DNA of 20,138 bases from UBA9732 sp045116915 (lineage in GTDB: Bacteria; Spirochaetota; Spirochaetia; Sphaerochaetales; Sphaerochaetaceae), in the NCBI GenBank assembly GCA_045116915.1, contig JBGUMQ010000004.1:1-20138 (forward strand), read 5' to 3'. Of the stretch, positions 1-7,538 are shown piece after piece. Numbering within the stretch: position 1 is the first letter of the stretch; every line of letters begins with the position of its first letter. The notes under the pieces were generated by a model. That model was not told where the DNA came from. It worked only from the letters and a program-made list of their open reading frames with translations, and did not search any database. Position numbers and translations under genes: made by a program.

Positions 1-1
1 A

Positions 2-2401
2 AGATGGCCCGAGGTCATGTTCCTGGGCAACAAGATCCTCACATTCACGGAAAGCCAGTACGCCCTCAAGGTCCTTGCCGAGTGCTATTCGCGCAACAAT
101 ATGCAGGACAAGAAGATAGAGACATGGGAGCGCCTCATAAAGGTCGACTTCGAGGAGACCGATGTCCTGTACAAGCTCATCGACCATTTCGAGAAGAAGG
201 GAGATGCCGACGCCACGATCAACTACTGCAGGATCCTCCTCAGAAGGCACCTGAAGAAGCGCGACATCAACTCCATCATCCTGGTCTGGGACAAGATCGT
301 GGCCCTCAGGTCCGACAACCCGAAGTACCTCATCGGCCTGGCCGAGAAGATCGCCGAATCCCTCGGAGGCGACAACGGTGTCTTCGCGCTCACGACCATC
401 TACGACAAGGTGGACTGCGACCTCAACGCCAGGATCGACATCCTCAAGAAGATCATCCGCTTCGCCCCGCACGACAAGATCTCGCGCGACAAGCTGGTGG
501 GCCTCTGGAAGGAGAAGTACAAGGACAACAACAGGCTCGAGTACTGCCTGAACACCACGGGAATCCTCGACGACTACCTGAACATCAACGTCGCCATCGA
601 GAAGTTCGAGAAGCAGATCGGCTTCGTCGAGGGCGCGTTCGTCTTCCACGAGACATGGAAGCTCGGCCAGATCAAGGGCATCGCCCAGGATGAGATGAAG
701 ATCATGTTCGGGAGCAAGGGCCTGCACACGATGAGCTGCCAGATGGCATATTCCAGCCTCCGCGTGCTGCCCAAGGGACACATCTGGGTCCTGAAGGTCG
801 CCTTCCCGAAGGAGAAGCTCGCCGAAAGGTTCATGGACAAGACCAAGATCGAGTGGGGACTCAAGGTCCTGCTCACATCCTTCAGCGACCAGGCGTCGCT
901 CAAGCAGATGAAGGCCGAGCTGGTCCCGTCCGTCCTGTCCGAGTCCCAGTGGGCCGACTGGCTCGCCGCGGCCAAGAAGGAGCTTTCCGCCAACCCGTAC
1001 TTCGGAGTCAGCGAGACCGACAGCGACGTCTACGTCCTGAGGTCCACGCCGATCACATACGAGGAGAAGACGCTCGCCCTGTTCAAGGGGAAGAAGGAGT
1101 TCTACGCCAAGCTCAGGATCCTCAGGGATTTCCTTTCGCACAAGGGGGAAACGGAAAGCGACGAGTTCGCATCGATGATCTCGTTCTTCGAGAGCAAGGC
1201 CATGGTGACCGACCCCGACGGAACGGCCGCGTTCCTTGTGCTGGACAACCTGAAGAACAAGAAGGGACTGTCGTTCATCACCCTCAACGGATCGTTCACA
1301 GCCTTCTACAACAGGATCGCCGACAAGAGGAGGTTCTTCGAGTCCATCGACGACAACGAGGTCAAGAGGAGCTTCATCGAGGAGATAAAGGAGAACGTGG
1401 ACAAGTGGCTGGACGTTGTCGTGTCGCTCTATCCGTACTACATGAACAGCTTCATGGCCAACACGATCTCCAACGGATCGAAGAAGAGGCTCTACAAGAT
1501 CCTCTCGGATTCCGTGCTCTCGTGCCGTGAGAACCCGGACTTCTTCATCTACCTCACCAACACCTTCGACAGGAAGGACTGGGACAAGGCCAAGGTCAGT
1601 GCCGAGACGCTGATGATCACCAAGCTCTCGCTGCTGTCCATGGTGAACAAGAAGATCGAGAACTCCATCGAGGTCGCCGACAACAAGAAGAGGCAGTCGC
1701 TGCTGATGGACGCCCTGTTCAGGAAGGACAAGGAGGTCCAGACCTACATGGACGGCGCCGACGACGTGCAGGCACAGAAGCTCTATTCCATCCTCAAGGG
1801 CATCCCGGGGATCGAGACCGAGCGCCTTTCCGTCAAGCACACGATCATCAACAAGTTCGACAACCACGACGAGATACTGGGCGAGAAGCAGAATCAGGAT
1901 ATCGACAGGAAGAAGATCATCCCCACCGGTCTGCTGTGCACGCAGGCCATGCTCGATGCCAAGAAGCAGGAGCTGGACCACATCATGAACGTCGAGATCC
2001 CGGAGAACTCCAGGGAGATCGGAATCGCGAGGGCCCTGGGAGACCTCAGGGAGAACGCCGAGTACCAGTACGGCAAGGACAAGCAGAAGAACCTCAACTT
2101 CCTGATGAACAAGCTCACCGACGAGGTGTCCGCCGCGCAGGTGATCCTTCCTGAGAACGTCGACCTCCAGTACGTCTCGTTCGGCACCAAGGTCACGTTC
2201 ATGGACAACAAGACGAAGAAGGAGGTCTCCTACACGCTGTTCGGACCGTGGGAGTCCGATCCCGCCAGGAACATCCTGAACTTCAAGGCCCCTCTGGGAC
2301 AGGCCATCTACAACATGGAGGTCGGGGAGAACCGCCGCTTCAACATCAACGGCATCGACTACGACTACACCGTGAAGACGATCGAGCTCGCCGCATTCTG
2401 A
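2..2401 (+). CDS. greA: Giant spirochaetal GreA-type transcript cleavage factor (5' partial)
   Basis: The C-terminal ~160 residues are a GreA domain. A coiled-coil hairpin carries GDLRENAEY with the tip acids Asp676 and Glu679 (numbered from the ATG at 17), followed by the C-terminal FKBP-like domain (VSFGTKVTF, then VGENRRFNINGIDYDYTV). GreA enters the RNA polymerase secondary channel and stimulates RNA cleavage in backtracked complexes. The ~630 residues before it include helical, TPR-like repeats at the start (for example VLAECYSRNNMQDKKIETW) and a tryptophan-containing segment near residues 310-340 (SQWADWLAAAKKEL). Ordinary GreA is about 160 aa; enlarged forms of about 900 aa are known in spirochaetes. 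The frame is open to the left edge without a stop, so the ATG at 17 is probably internal and the true start lies outside the window. The family call is firm; the role of the N-terminal part is unknown. Confidence 0.9.
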   Translation, partial: RWPEVMFLGNKILTFTESQYALKVLAECYSRNNMQDKKIETWERLIKVDFEETDVLYKLIDHFEKKGDADATINYCRILLRRHLKKRDINSIILVWDKIVALRSDNPKYLIGLAEKIAESLGGDNGVFALTTIYDKVDCDLNARIDILKKIIRFAPHDKISRDKLVGLWKEKYKDNNRLEYCLNTTGILDDYLNINVAIEKFEKQIGFVEGAFVFHETWKLGQIKGIAQDEMKIMFGSKGLHTMSCQMAYSSLRVLPKGHIWVLKVAFPKEKLAERFMDKTKIEWGLKVLLTSFSDQASLKQMKAELVPSVLSESQWADWLAAAKKELSANPYFGVSETDSDVYVLRSTPITYEEKTLALFKGKKEFYAKLRILRDFLSHKGETESDEFASMISFFESKAMVTDPDGTAAFLVLDNLKNKKGLSFITLNGSFTAFYNRIADKRRFFESIDDNEVKRSFIEEIKENVDKWLDVVVSLYPYYMNSFMANTISNGSKKRLYKILSDSVLSCRENPDFFIYLTNTFDRKDWDKAKVSAETLMITKLSLLSMVNKKIENSIEVADNKKRQSLLMDALFRKDKEVQTYMDGADDVQAQKLYSILKGIPGIETERLSVKHTIINKFDNHDEILGEKQNQDIDRKKIIPTGLLCTQAMLDAKKQELDHIMNVEIPENSREIGIARALGDLRENAEYQYGKDKQKNLNFLMNKLTDEVSAAQVILPENVDLQYVSFGTKVTFMDNKTKKEVSYTLFGPWESDPARNILNFKAPLGQAIYNMEVGENRRFNINGIDYDYTVKTIELAAF

Positions 2402-2427
2402 CCGATGCGGCGGCCCGGTGGCCTCAC

Positions 2428-2456
2428 TAGACAACATATGATATTTAAGGCATAAT
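2428..2456 (+). promoter_or_regulatory. Sigma70-type promoter of ffh, near-leaderless
   Basis: A -35 box TAGACA (2428-2433, 5/6 to consensus) and a -10 box CATAAT (2451-2456, 5/6) are 17 bp apart. Transcription would begin near 2463, only about 3 nt before the ffh ATG at 2466. No Shine-Dalgarno sequence precedes that ATG, in agreement with a leaderless or nearly leaderless transcript. TATGAT at 2437-2442 is another possible -10 but has no matching -35. Confidence 0.55.
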
Positions 2457-2465
2457 TTTCCGGTT

Positions 2466-3803
2466 ATGTTTGATTCAATCAGTGACAGATTCTCATCTAT
2501 ATTCCGCTCGATATCCGGCAAGTCCAAGATAACCGAGAAGAACATCCAGGATGCCGTCGAGGAGATCAAGGTAGCTCTTCTGGACGCCGACGTGAACCTC
2601 CGTGTGGTCAGACGTTTCGTCAACAGGACCATGGAGGAGGCCATGGGCGACAAGGTCCTCAAGGCCGTCGATCCCGGCCAGCAGTTCACCAAGATCGTCT
2701 ACGACAAGATGGTCCAGCTGCTCGGGGATCCGGATCATCAGAAGCTCAACCTCAAGGGTCCGGACACCGTCACCGTCATCCTGATGATGGGTCTCCAGGG
2801 TTCAGGTAAGACCACCACCAGCGCCAAGCTGGCCCTCATGCTCAAGAAGCAGGGCCGCCGCGTCATGATGGCCGCCTGCGACCTGATCAGGCCGGCCGCC
2901 ATCACACAGCTGCAGGTCCTGGGAGAGCAGGTGGGCGTCCCCGTCTATGCCGAGCCCGATTCGAAGGATGCCCCGAGGGTCGCCGAGAACGCACTGAAGA
3001 AGGCCAAGCGCGAGCAGTACGATGTCCTGATCGTCGATACATCCGGAAGAATGTACCTGGACGAGCAGATGATGAAGGAGCTGATGGACGTCAACGCGGC
3101 CGTCAGGCCCGACGAGACCCTGTTCGTCGCCGATGCCATGACCGGTCAGAACGCCGTCACCATCGCCCAGGAATTCGAGCAGAAGGTCGGCATCTCCGGC
3201 GTCATCCTCACCAAGTTCGACTCCGACACCAGAGGCGGTGCGGCCCTCTCGCTGAGGGAAGTCGTCGGCAAGCCGATCAAGTTCATCGGTGTGGGCGAGA
3301 AGCTGGACAACATCGAGCCGTTCTATCCCGACAGGATGGCAAGCCGCATCCTGGGAATGGGAGACATAGTCACCCTGGTCGAGAAGGCCCAGGAGGCTTT
3401 CGACCAGAAACAGGCCGAAAAGCTGCAGGAGAAGATGGCCAAGAACACCTTCGACCTGCAGGACTACCTGGAGCAGATCGAGAGCATGACCAAGATGGGC
3501 GGGATAGGGAAAATCATCGACATGCTGCCCGGAGCCAAGGGGAATATCTCGGAAGACGACATCGACAAGAAGGAATTGATGAAAGAAAAAGCGATAATTC
3601 AGTCAATGACCTTCCAAGAAAGACAGAATATATATATAATTGGTCCGGCTCGGAAGAGAAGGATAGCGAAGGGAAGCCGGACTTCCGTCGGGGAAGTCGG
3701 CCACCTTCTCAAGAAATTCGAAAAGATGCGGCTGAACATGAAGAAGCTCGCAAAGAATAAGAAGTACCAGGCTGCCATGATGCAGCAGATGGGCATGAAA
3801 TGA
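2466..3803 (+). CDS. ffh: Signal recognition particle GTPase Ffh (SRP54)
   Basis: Ffh binds signal sequences of nascent membrane and exported proteins at the ribosome and, with SRP RNA and FtsY, delivers them to the translocon. The order is NG domain (N bundle about 1-95; P-loop GLQGSGKT at 109-116; DTSGR at 191-195; TKFD at 249-252; DTRGG at 254-258) followed by a methionine-rich M domain from about 325 (MMQQMGMK at the C-terminus). 445 aa is normal for the family. The SRP-RNA-binding segment reads RRIAKGSRTSVGEV, with Arg405 where most Ffh proteins have the second Gly of GSG (codon CGG at 3678-3680). The coding DNA around 3575-3640 is unusually AT-rich and contains TATAAT (3635-3640), a possible internal -10 for the downstream genes. 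The start lacks an SD; see the upstream promoter. Confidence 0.97.
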   Translation: MFDSISDRFSSIFRSISGKSKITEKNIQDAVEEIKVALLDADVNLRVVRRFVNRTMEEAMGDKVLKAVDPGQQFTKIVYDKMVQLLGDPDHQKLNLKGPDTVTVILMMGLQGSGKTTTSAKLALMLKKQGRRVMMAACDLIRPAAITQLQVLGEQVGVPVYAEPDSKDAPRVAENALKKAKREQYDVLIVDTSGRMYLDEQMMKELMDVNAAVRPDETLFVADAMTGQNAVTIAQEFEQKVGISGVILTKFDSDTRGGAALSLREVVGKPIKFIGVGEKLDNIEPFYPDRMASRILGMGDIVTLVEKAQEAFDQKQAEKLQEKMAKNTFDLQDYLEQIESMTKMGGIGKIIDMLPGAKGNISEDDIDKKELMKEKAIIQSMTFQERQNIYIIGPARKRRIAKGSRTSVGEVGHLLKKFEKMRLNMKKLAKNKKYQAAMMQQMGMK

Positions 3804-3824
3804 GTTCGAGTAGGAGGAACAGAC

Positions 3825-4094
3825 GTGAGCGTTAGTATCAGATTGAAGAGATTCGGTACGAAGAAGAGACCCTATTACAGAGTGGTTGTCATCGATTCAA
3901 GGCTTTCCAATTCCGGAAGACCCCTTGAGGAGATCGGTTACTACCATCCGATCGAGGCCGAGGAGAACCAGGTCAAGATCGATGCGGAGAGAGCGGCATA
4001 CTGGCTCGGGAACGGCGCACAGCCTTCAGATACCGTCAAGGCAATTTTCGCAAAGCAGGGTATCCAGACCACCAAAGCTCCTGCAAAGGACTGA
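3825..4094 (+). CDS. rpsP: 30S ribosomal protein S16
   Basis: S16 binds the 5' domain of 16S rRNA early in 30S assembly. The 89-aa product begins MSVSIRLKRFGTKKRPYYRV and contains the family's RPLEEIGYYHP segment. The start is GTG at 3825, read as Met, placed by a strong AGGAGG about 8 nt upstream; this is the best ribosome-binding site in this stretch. It opens the translation cluster rpsP-khpA-rimM-trmD-rplS, 21 bp after ffh, so it may be read through from ffh or from a promoter inside the ffh 3' end. Confidence 0.97.
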   Translation: MSVSIRLKRFGTKKRPYYRVVVIDSRLSNSGRPLEEIGYYHPIEAEENQVKIDAERAAYWLGNGAQPSDTVKAIFAKQGIQTTKAPAKD

Positions 4095-4098
4095 GTAA

Positions 4099-4332
4099 GT
4101 GGAAAAGGAACTGGTTGAATACATTGTCAGATCCCTGGTGGATCAGCCGGAAAGCGTGGAGGTCAATGTGGTCGAGGGCGAGAAGTCCACGATCCTTGAG
4201 CTCAGGGTCTCTCCGGACGACATCGGCAAGGTGATCGGCAAGCAGGGCAGGATCGCCAAGGCCCTGAGGACCATCCTCAGCGCGACGGCGACCAAGAGCG
4301 GCAAGCACGCCACCCTTGAGATACTGGACTGA
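4099..4332 (+). CDS. khpA: KH-domain RNA-binding protein KhpA
   Basis: A 77-aa single KH domain with the RNA-contacting GXXG loop in GKVIGKQGR (GKQG at 47-50). Proteins of this family (KhpA/YlqC) bind RNA, often with KhpB/Jag, and lie between rpsP and rimM in many bacteria, as here. The start is GTG at 4099, 4 nt after the rpsP stop, with AAAGGA (4085-4090) as the SD inside the end of rpsP, so translation is probably coupled. The product starts (M)EKELVEYIV, with no stop or extension, and ends 5 nt before rimM. Confidence 0.93.
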   Translation: MEKELVEYIVRSLVDQPESVEVNVVEGEKSTILELRVSPDDIGKVIGKQGRIAKALRTILSATATKSGKHATLEILD

Positions 4333-4337
4333 ACGGT

Positions 4338-4847
4338 ATGAAGCAGGTCCTTTCAACCGGAGTGATAAGATCCCCGCATGGTGTCAGGGGCTATGTCAAG
4401 GTCCATCCGTTTTCGGATGACTACGACCATTTCTTCACGCTGAAGGAAGTTACCGTAAAGCGTGGTGAGAAGACCAGAAGACTTGAAGTCGAGAAGGTGC
4501 AGGAACATTCGGACGAGCTTCTGATGAAGTTCAGGGGAATCGATTCACCCGAGGATGCAAGGTTCATTTCCGGTTGGGAAATTCTGGTACCGAGAGATCA
4601 GGCCAGCAGGCTTGAGGAAGGAGAGGTTTACACAGCTGACCTACAGGGTATGAAGCTGGTATATGATAACGAAGAGGTCGCTGAAGTGGTTTCGGTGATG
4701 GACGGAGCCCAGGCACTGCTGCTTGAGGTGAAGACCACGAGGAACGACAGACTGCATCTTGTACCGTACATGAAGGGCGTGTTCATAGATGATGTCGATG
4801 TCGTTTCCGGAACCATGAGGCTTCTCAGGCCGGAGCTGTTGGATTGA
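4338..4847 (+). CDS. rimM: Ribosome maturation factor RimM
   Basis: RimM binds S19 and assists processing and folding of the 16S rRNA 3' (head) domain. The 169-aa product has the N-terminal RimM domain with GVIRSPHGVRGYVKVHPFS near residues 8-26 and a C-terminal PRC-barrel region (DLQGMKLVYDNEEVAEVVSV, then LVPYMKGVFIDDVDV). The length is typical. It lies 5 nt after khpA and its stop overlaps the trmD start by 4 nt (TTGA), a common arrangement for this functional pair. The SD is weak, so coupling from khpA probably matters. Confidence 0.95.
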   Translation: MKQVLSTGVIRSPHGVRGYVKVHPFSDDYDHFFTLKEVTVKRGEKTRRLEVEKVQEHSDELLMKFRGIDSPEDARFISGWEILVPRDQASRLEEGEVYTADLQGMKLVYDNEEVAEVVSVMDGAQALLLEVKTTRNDRLHLVPYMKGVFIDDVDVVSGTMRLLRPELLD

Positions 4848-5587
4848 ACATAGACATTCTCACGCTCTTCCCTGAGATGGTAAGAGGCTTCTTCACGAAT
4901 TCCATCATGGCGCGGGCTGTCAAGTCCGGACTCGTCTCCTACGACATCGTCGACTGGAGGCAGTACGCGGAGGACAAGCACCACAAGTGTGACGATTCAC
5001 CCTTTGGCGGGGGTGCGGGCATGGTCATCAAACCCGAACCGCTCTTCAAAGCTCTGGATCGCGTTGATGCCATGAACAAGCGTGTCGTCTACGCATCCCC
5101 ATCGGGAAAACGGCTGACACAGGACTATGCCAGGCAACTGAGCCGGGAGCCTGAGCTGGTCTTCATCTGCGGTCATTACGAAGGTATCGACCAGCGGATA
5201 ATCGACCGTTATGTCGATGACGAGATATGCATAGGCGATTACGTCATCAGTTCAGGGGAAGTGGCCACCCTGGTGATAATAGATGCCGTCTACAGGCTGA
5301 TAGACGGGGTTATCACGGATTCCTCACTCGATGAGGAGAGCTTCACCGGTCCGCTGCTGGAATACCCACAGTACACCAGGCCGGAGACCTATTGCGGAAT
5401 GTCGGTTCCTGATATATTATTGTCAGGCCATCATGCCAATATAGAGAAGTGGAGGCTGCAGAAACGGCTTGAGAAGACCTTGTCTAACAGGCCGGACCTG
5501 CTGGAGAACGCATCGCTTGATGAGGCTGCCGGCAAGTTGTTGAAACAAATCAAATTGACCAAGGGGTTACAGAATGGACTTGATTAA
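4844..5587 (+). CDS. trmD: tRNA (guanine-N1)-methyltransferase TrmD
   Basis: TrmD methylates G37 next to the anticodon with S-adenosylmethionine and prevents +1 frameshifting. The 247-aa protein shows the SPOUT/trefoil-knot signatures: DDSPFGGGAGMV (about 50-61), GHYEGIDQR (about 110-118), IGDYVISSGEVA (about 130-141) and LEYPQYTRP. The start is TTG at 4844, overlapping the rimM stop as TTGA, and gives (M)NIDILTLFPEM, the standard TrmD N-terminus. No other start in this frame preserves that beginning. The 3' end overlaps rplS by 14 nt. Confidence 0.96.
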   Translation: MNIDILTLFPEMVRGFFTNSIMARAVKSGLVSYDIVDWRQYAEDKHHKCDDSPFGGGAGMVIKPEPLFKALDRVDAMNKRVVYASPSGKRLTQDYARQLSREPELVFICGHYEGIDQRIIDRYVDDEICIGDYVISSGEVATLVIIDAVYRLIDGVITDSSLDEESFTGPLLEYPQYTRPETYCGMSVPDILLSGHHANIEKWRLQKRLEKTLSNRPDLLENASLDEAAGKLLKQIKLTKGLQNGLD

Positions 5588-5933
5588 GGCTATTGAACAG
5601 GAACAGATGAAGCAGGATGCCGAGAACTTCCATGTTGGCGATACGGTGAAGGTCTACTTCAAGATCGTCGAGGGAAACAACGAAAGGATCCAGGTCTACG
5701 AGGGTGTCGTCATCGCTAAGAACAACACCGGTATCAGAAGGTCGTTCGTTGTCAGGAAGATCTCCTACGGTGTCGGAGTCGAGAGGATTTTCCCGCTGCA
5801 CTCACCCAGAGTGGAGAAGATCGAGGTTGTCAGACGCGGCCGTGTCAGAAGGGCCAAGCTCTACTATCTCAGGGACAAGATCGGTAAGGCCGCCAAGGTT
5901 CCCGAGCAGATCCGCGGACACAAGGGAATCTGA
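5574..5933 (+). CDS. rplS: 50S ribosomal protein L19
   Basis: L19 sits at the 30S-50S interface. The 119-aa product contains FHVGDTVKVYFKIVEGNNER and the hallmark GVGVERIFPLHSPRVEKIEV followed by RGRVRRAKLYYLRD. The ATG at 5574 lies within the last codons of trmD (14-nt overlap), with AAGGGG (about 5561-5566) as SD. It is the last gene of the translation cluster; an intrinsic terminator begins 20 bp after the stop. Confidence 0.97.
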   Translation: MDLIKAIEQEQMKQDAENFHVGDTVKVYFKIVEGNNERIQVYEGVVIAKNNTGIRRSFVVRKISYGVGVERIFPLHSPRVEKIEVVRRGRVRRAKLYYLRDKIGKAAKVPEQIRGHKGI

Positions 5934-5953
5934 GTCCAATATAATGATAATGG

Positions 5954-5992
5954 AAAGACGGAGGCCACCTTACGTGCGCATCCGTCTTTTTT
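5954..5992 (+). terminator. Intrinsic terminator after rplS
   Basis: A 9-bp stem, AAAGACGGA (5954-5962) with TCCGTCTTT (5981-5989), encloses an 18-nt loop and runs into six T residues (5987-5992). It separates the ribosomal-protein operon from yraN. A perfect TATAAT (5940-5945) lies just upstream of it but lacks a well-spaced -35. Confidence 0.8.
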
Positions 5993-6005
5993 GTAGGATG
6001 ATGGT

Positions 6006-6359
6006 ATGGAGACGAAGAGGAAAGGGGACATGTGCGAGGAGCTCGTGGCCCGCCGGCTCTCAACGGAGGGACACAGGATCCTTGCAAGGAACTACAGGTG
6101 TCCCTACGGGGAGATCGACGTCCTTTCGCTTTCCGGCGACGGCGTGCTGTGCGTGACGGAGGTCAAGAGCCTCACCGACAGGTGGCCGTCCGGGGACATC
6201 ATGTACATGGTCGATCCCCGCAAGCGCATGAGACTGCGCAGGACGCTGGAGCAATTCCTTTCGTCATCGGGAAGTGGAGTGCACTACAGCGGCATCCGTT
6301 TCGATGTGGCCGCCGTTACCGACGGCGAGGTCACGTTCTACCGTGGAGATGATTTCTGA
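6006..6359 (+). CDS. yraN: UPF0102 (YraN) family endonuclease-like protein
   Basis: A 117-aa protein of the YraN/UPF0102 family, with a PD-(D/E)XK-like fold. Glu11 lies in the first helix, GEID is at 35-38 and EVK at 52-54 (CVTEVKS), the usual acid/acid/E-x-K arrangement. The biochemical role is not established; the family is conserved beside rplS and rnhB-type genes in many bacteria. The ATG at 6006 has TAGGA about 7 nt upstream. It starts 13 bp beyond the rplS terminator, so it needs readthrough or a promoter that I cannot place with confidence. Its stop overlaps the next ATG by one base (TGATG). Confidence 0.88.
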   Translation: METKRKGDMCEELVARRLSTEGHRILARNYRCPYGEIDVLSLSGDGVLCVTEVKSLTDRWPSGDIMYMVDPRKRMRLRRTLEQFLSSSGSGVHYSGIRFDVAAVTDGEVTFYRGDDF

Positions 6360-6790
6360 TGAGCGCGAACGACAGCAGGAACAGGAGAAAGAGGAAGAAC
6401 CATAAGAAGGGCGGCGACCAGGCATCCCAGGACCAGCAGGTCCGCCAGACCAGGGAACCCAGGCGTCACACGACGTTCGAGGAGCTCCCGGTCCCCCAGG
6501 TCAACGAGCCCCGTCCCGAATGCAGGATCTGCGGCAAGCCGATCGACTTCATCGCGGAGTCCATCTCCGAGGCCGACGGAGGATTCAGCCATTTCGACTG
6601 TGTCGTCGGAAGGATCCGCGAGCAGGAGGATGTGAAGGAAGGCGAGTACGTCTCCTACATCGGACACGGCAACTTCGCAGTCTTCACCAAGGACGAGGAG
6701 GGGCATTACACCATAAAGACGCGTGTGCCCTACGAGTCCAAGGAAAGTTACGACGGAGCAAAGAAATACGTGGAGGGCACCAAGGTATGA
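6359..6790 (+). CDS. Conserved hypothetical protein with zinc-ribbon motif
   Basis: A 143-aa protein that I cannot name. Residues 1-37 are strongly basic and low in complexity (RNRRKRKNHKKGGD), probably disordered and possibly nucleic-acid-binding. A CxxC (Cys55, Cys58) and HxxC (His78, Cys81) quartet, spaced like a treble-clef or zinc-ribbon site, follows. The C-terminal part (GEYVSYIGHGNFAVF, then HYTIKTRVPYESKESYDG) looks like a small beta-rich domain. It overlaps yraN by 1 nt and coaD by 4 nt (ATGA), so the three genes are translationally coupled. The basic tail and zinc site suggest an RNA- or ribosome-associated role, which is inference only. Confidence 0.85.
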   Translation: MSANDSRNRRKRKNHKKGGDQASQDQQVRQTREPRRHTTFEELPVPQVNEPRPECRICGKPIDFIAESISEADGGFSHFDCVVGRIREQEDVKEGEYVSYIGHGNFAVFTKDEEGHYTIKTRVPYESKESYDGAKKYVEGTKV

Positions 6791-7275
6791 ACACCAGGTA
6801 CGCGATGCTTCCCGGAACATTCGATCCACCGACGATCGGGCATCTGGACATCATAGAGAGGGGCGCCAGGCTCTACGACAGGCTCTATGTCGTGGTGGCC
6901 GACAACATCAGGAAGAAGACGCTCTTCTCCGCCGAGGAGAGGAAGGCCATGCTCGAGGAGCTTCTGGTGCAGTATCCGAACATCGAGGTCTGCATCTGGA
7001 GGGACCTCGTGGTGGACTTCGCCAGGACATACGATGCCGGTGTGATCCTGCGCGGCGTCAGGGCCATGAACGACTTCGGATACGAGTTCGAGCTTGCCAT
7101 CACTTACAAGCAGATGTGCCCGGAGGTCGAGGTAGTCTTCATCCCGACGGACCCCAAGTACTTCATGATCAGGAGCTCGAGCATCAAGGAGATGGCCCTT
7201 TTCGGAGCCGATATCTCCAAGATGGTACCGGAACTGGTCGGGGAAAGGGTCAATGCCAAACTGAAAAGCGTATAA
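6787..7275 (+). CDS. coaD: Pantetheine-phosphate adenylyltransferase
   Basis: CoaD transfers AMP from ATP to 4'-phosphopantetheine, giving dephospho-CoA, the penultimate step of CoA synthesis. The 162-aa product has the nucleotidyltransferase motif GTFDPPTIGH (TIGH at 16-19), RGVRAMNDFGYEFELA (about 89-104) and the C-terminal IRSSSIKE (128-135). The start at 6787 overlaps the preceding stop as ATGA and gives MNTRYAMLPGTFD, the correct family N-terminus; the frame is open further upstream but that part is not coaD-like. CoaD supplies the precursor of the phosphopantetheine arm carried by AcpP, encoded two genes downstream. Confidence 0.96.
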   Translation: MNTRYAMLPGTFDPPTIGHLDIIERGARLYDRLYVVVADNIRKKTLFSAEERKAMLEELLVQYPNIEVCIWRDLVVDFARTYDAGVILRGVRAMNDFGYEFELAITYKQMCPEVEVVFIPTDPKYFMIRSSSIKEMALFGADISKMVPELVGERVNAKLKSV

Positions 7276-7278
7276 GCA

Positions 7279-7307
7279 TTGACGAAAACCCGTTTTTCCA
7301 TTATTCT
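7279..7307 (+). promoter_or_regulatory. Probable promoter of rpmF-acpP-rnc
   Basis: TTGACG (7279-7284, 5/6) and TATTCT (7302-7307, 4/6) are spaced by 17 bp in the 75-bp gap after coaD. The start point would be near 7314, leaving a leader of about 37 nt that ends in GAGGT, the rpmF ribosome-binding site. No convincing terminator hairpin for the coaD transcript is visible in the gap. Confidence 0.5.
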
Positions 7308-7350
7308 CACAATGTTGTTTTAATATCATTGGTTATACAGAGGTAAGAGT

Positions 7351-7533
7351 ATGGCGACACCCAAATATAAGACATCCAAATCCAGAGCCGCATCACGCAA
7401 GGCTGCCAACATGAAGCTTCAGGCCCCGACACTCTGCAAGTGCACGAAGTGCGGTCAGCTGATTCTGCCCCATCGTGTTTGCCCGCAGTGCGGATACTAC
7501 AAGGGAGTCCAGGTAGTCAATCCTGAGGAGTGA
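7351..7533 (+). CDS. rpmF: 50S ribosomal protein L32 (zinc-binding form)
   Basis: A 60-aa protein starting MATPKYKTSKSRAASRKA, typical of L32. Two CxxC pairs (CTKC near residue 27 and CPQC near residue 45) form the zinc site of the C+ paralogue. The SD GAGGT is about 6 nt upstream of the ATG. It is followed by acpP; rpmF is a common neighbour of fatty-acid genes (rpmF-plsX-fab) in bacteria, although plsX is absent here. Confidence 0.96.
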   Translation: MATPKYKTSKSRAASRKAANMKLQAPTLCKCTKCGQLILPHRVCPQCGYYKGVQVVNPEE

Positions 7534-7538
7534 TTTCT

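Noticed and set aside
6520..6786. N-terminal extension of coaD upstream of 6787
   Set aside because: The frame is open but lies over the zinc-ribbon gene; the ATG at 6787 gives the exact CoaD N-terminus and the ATGA junction.
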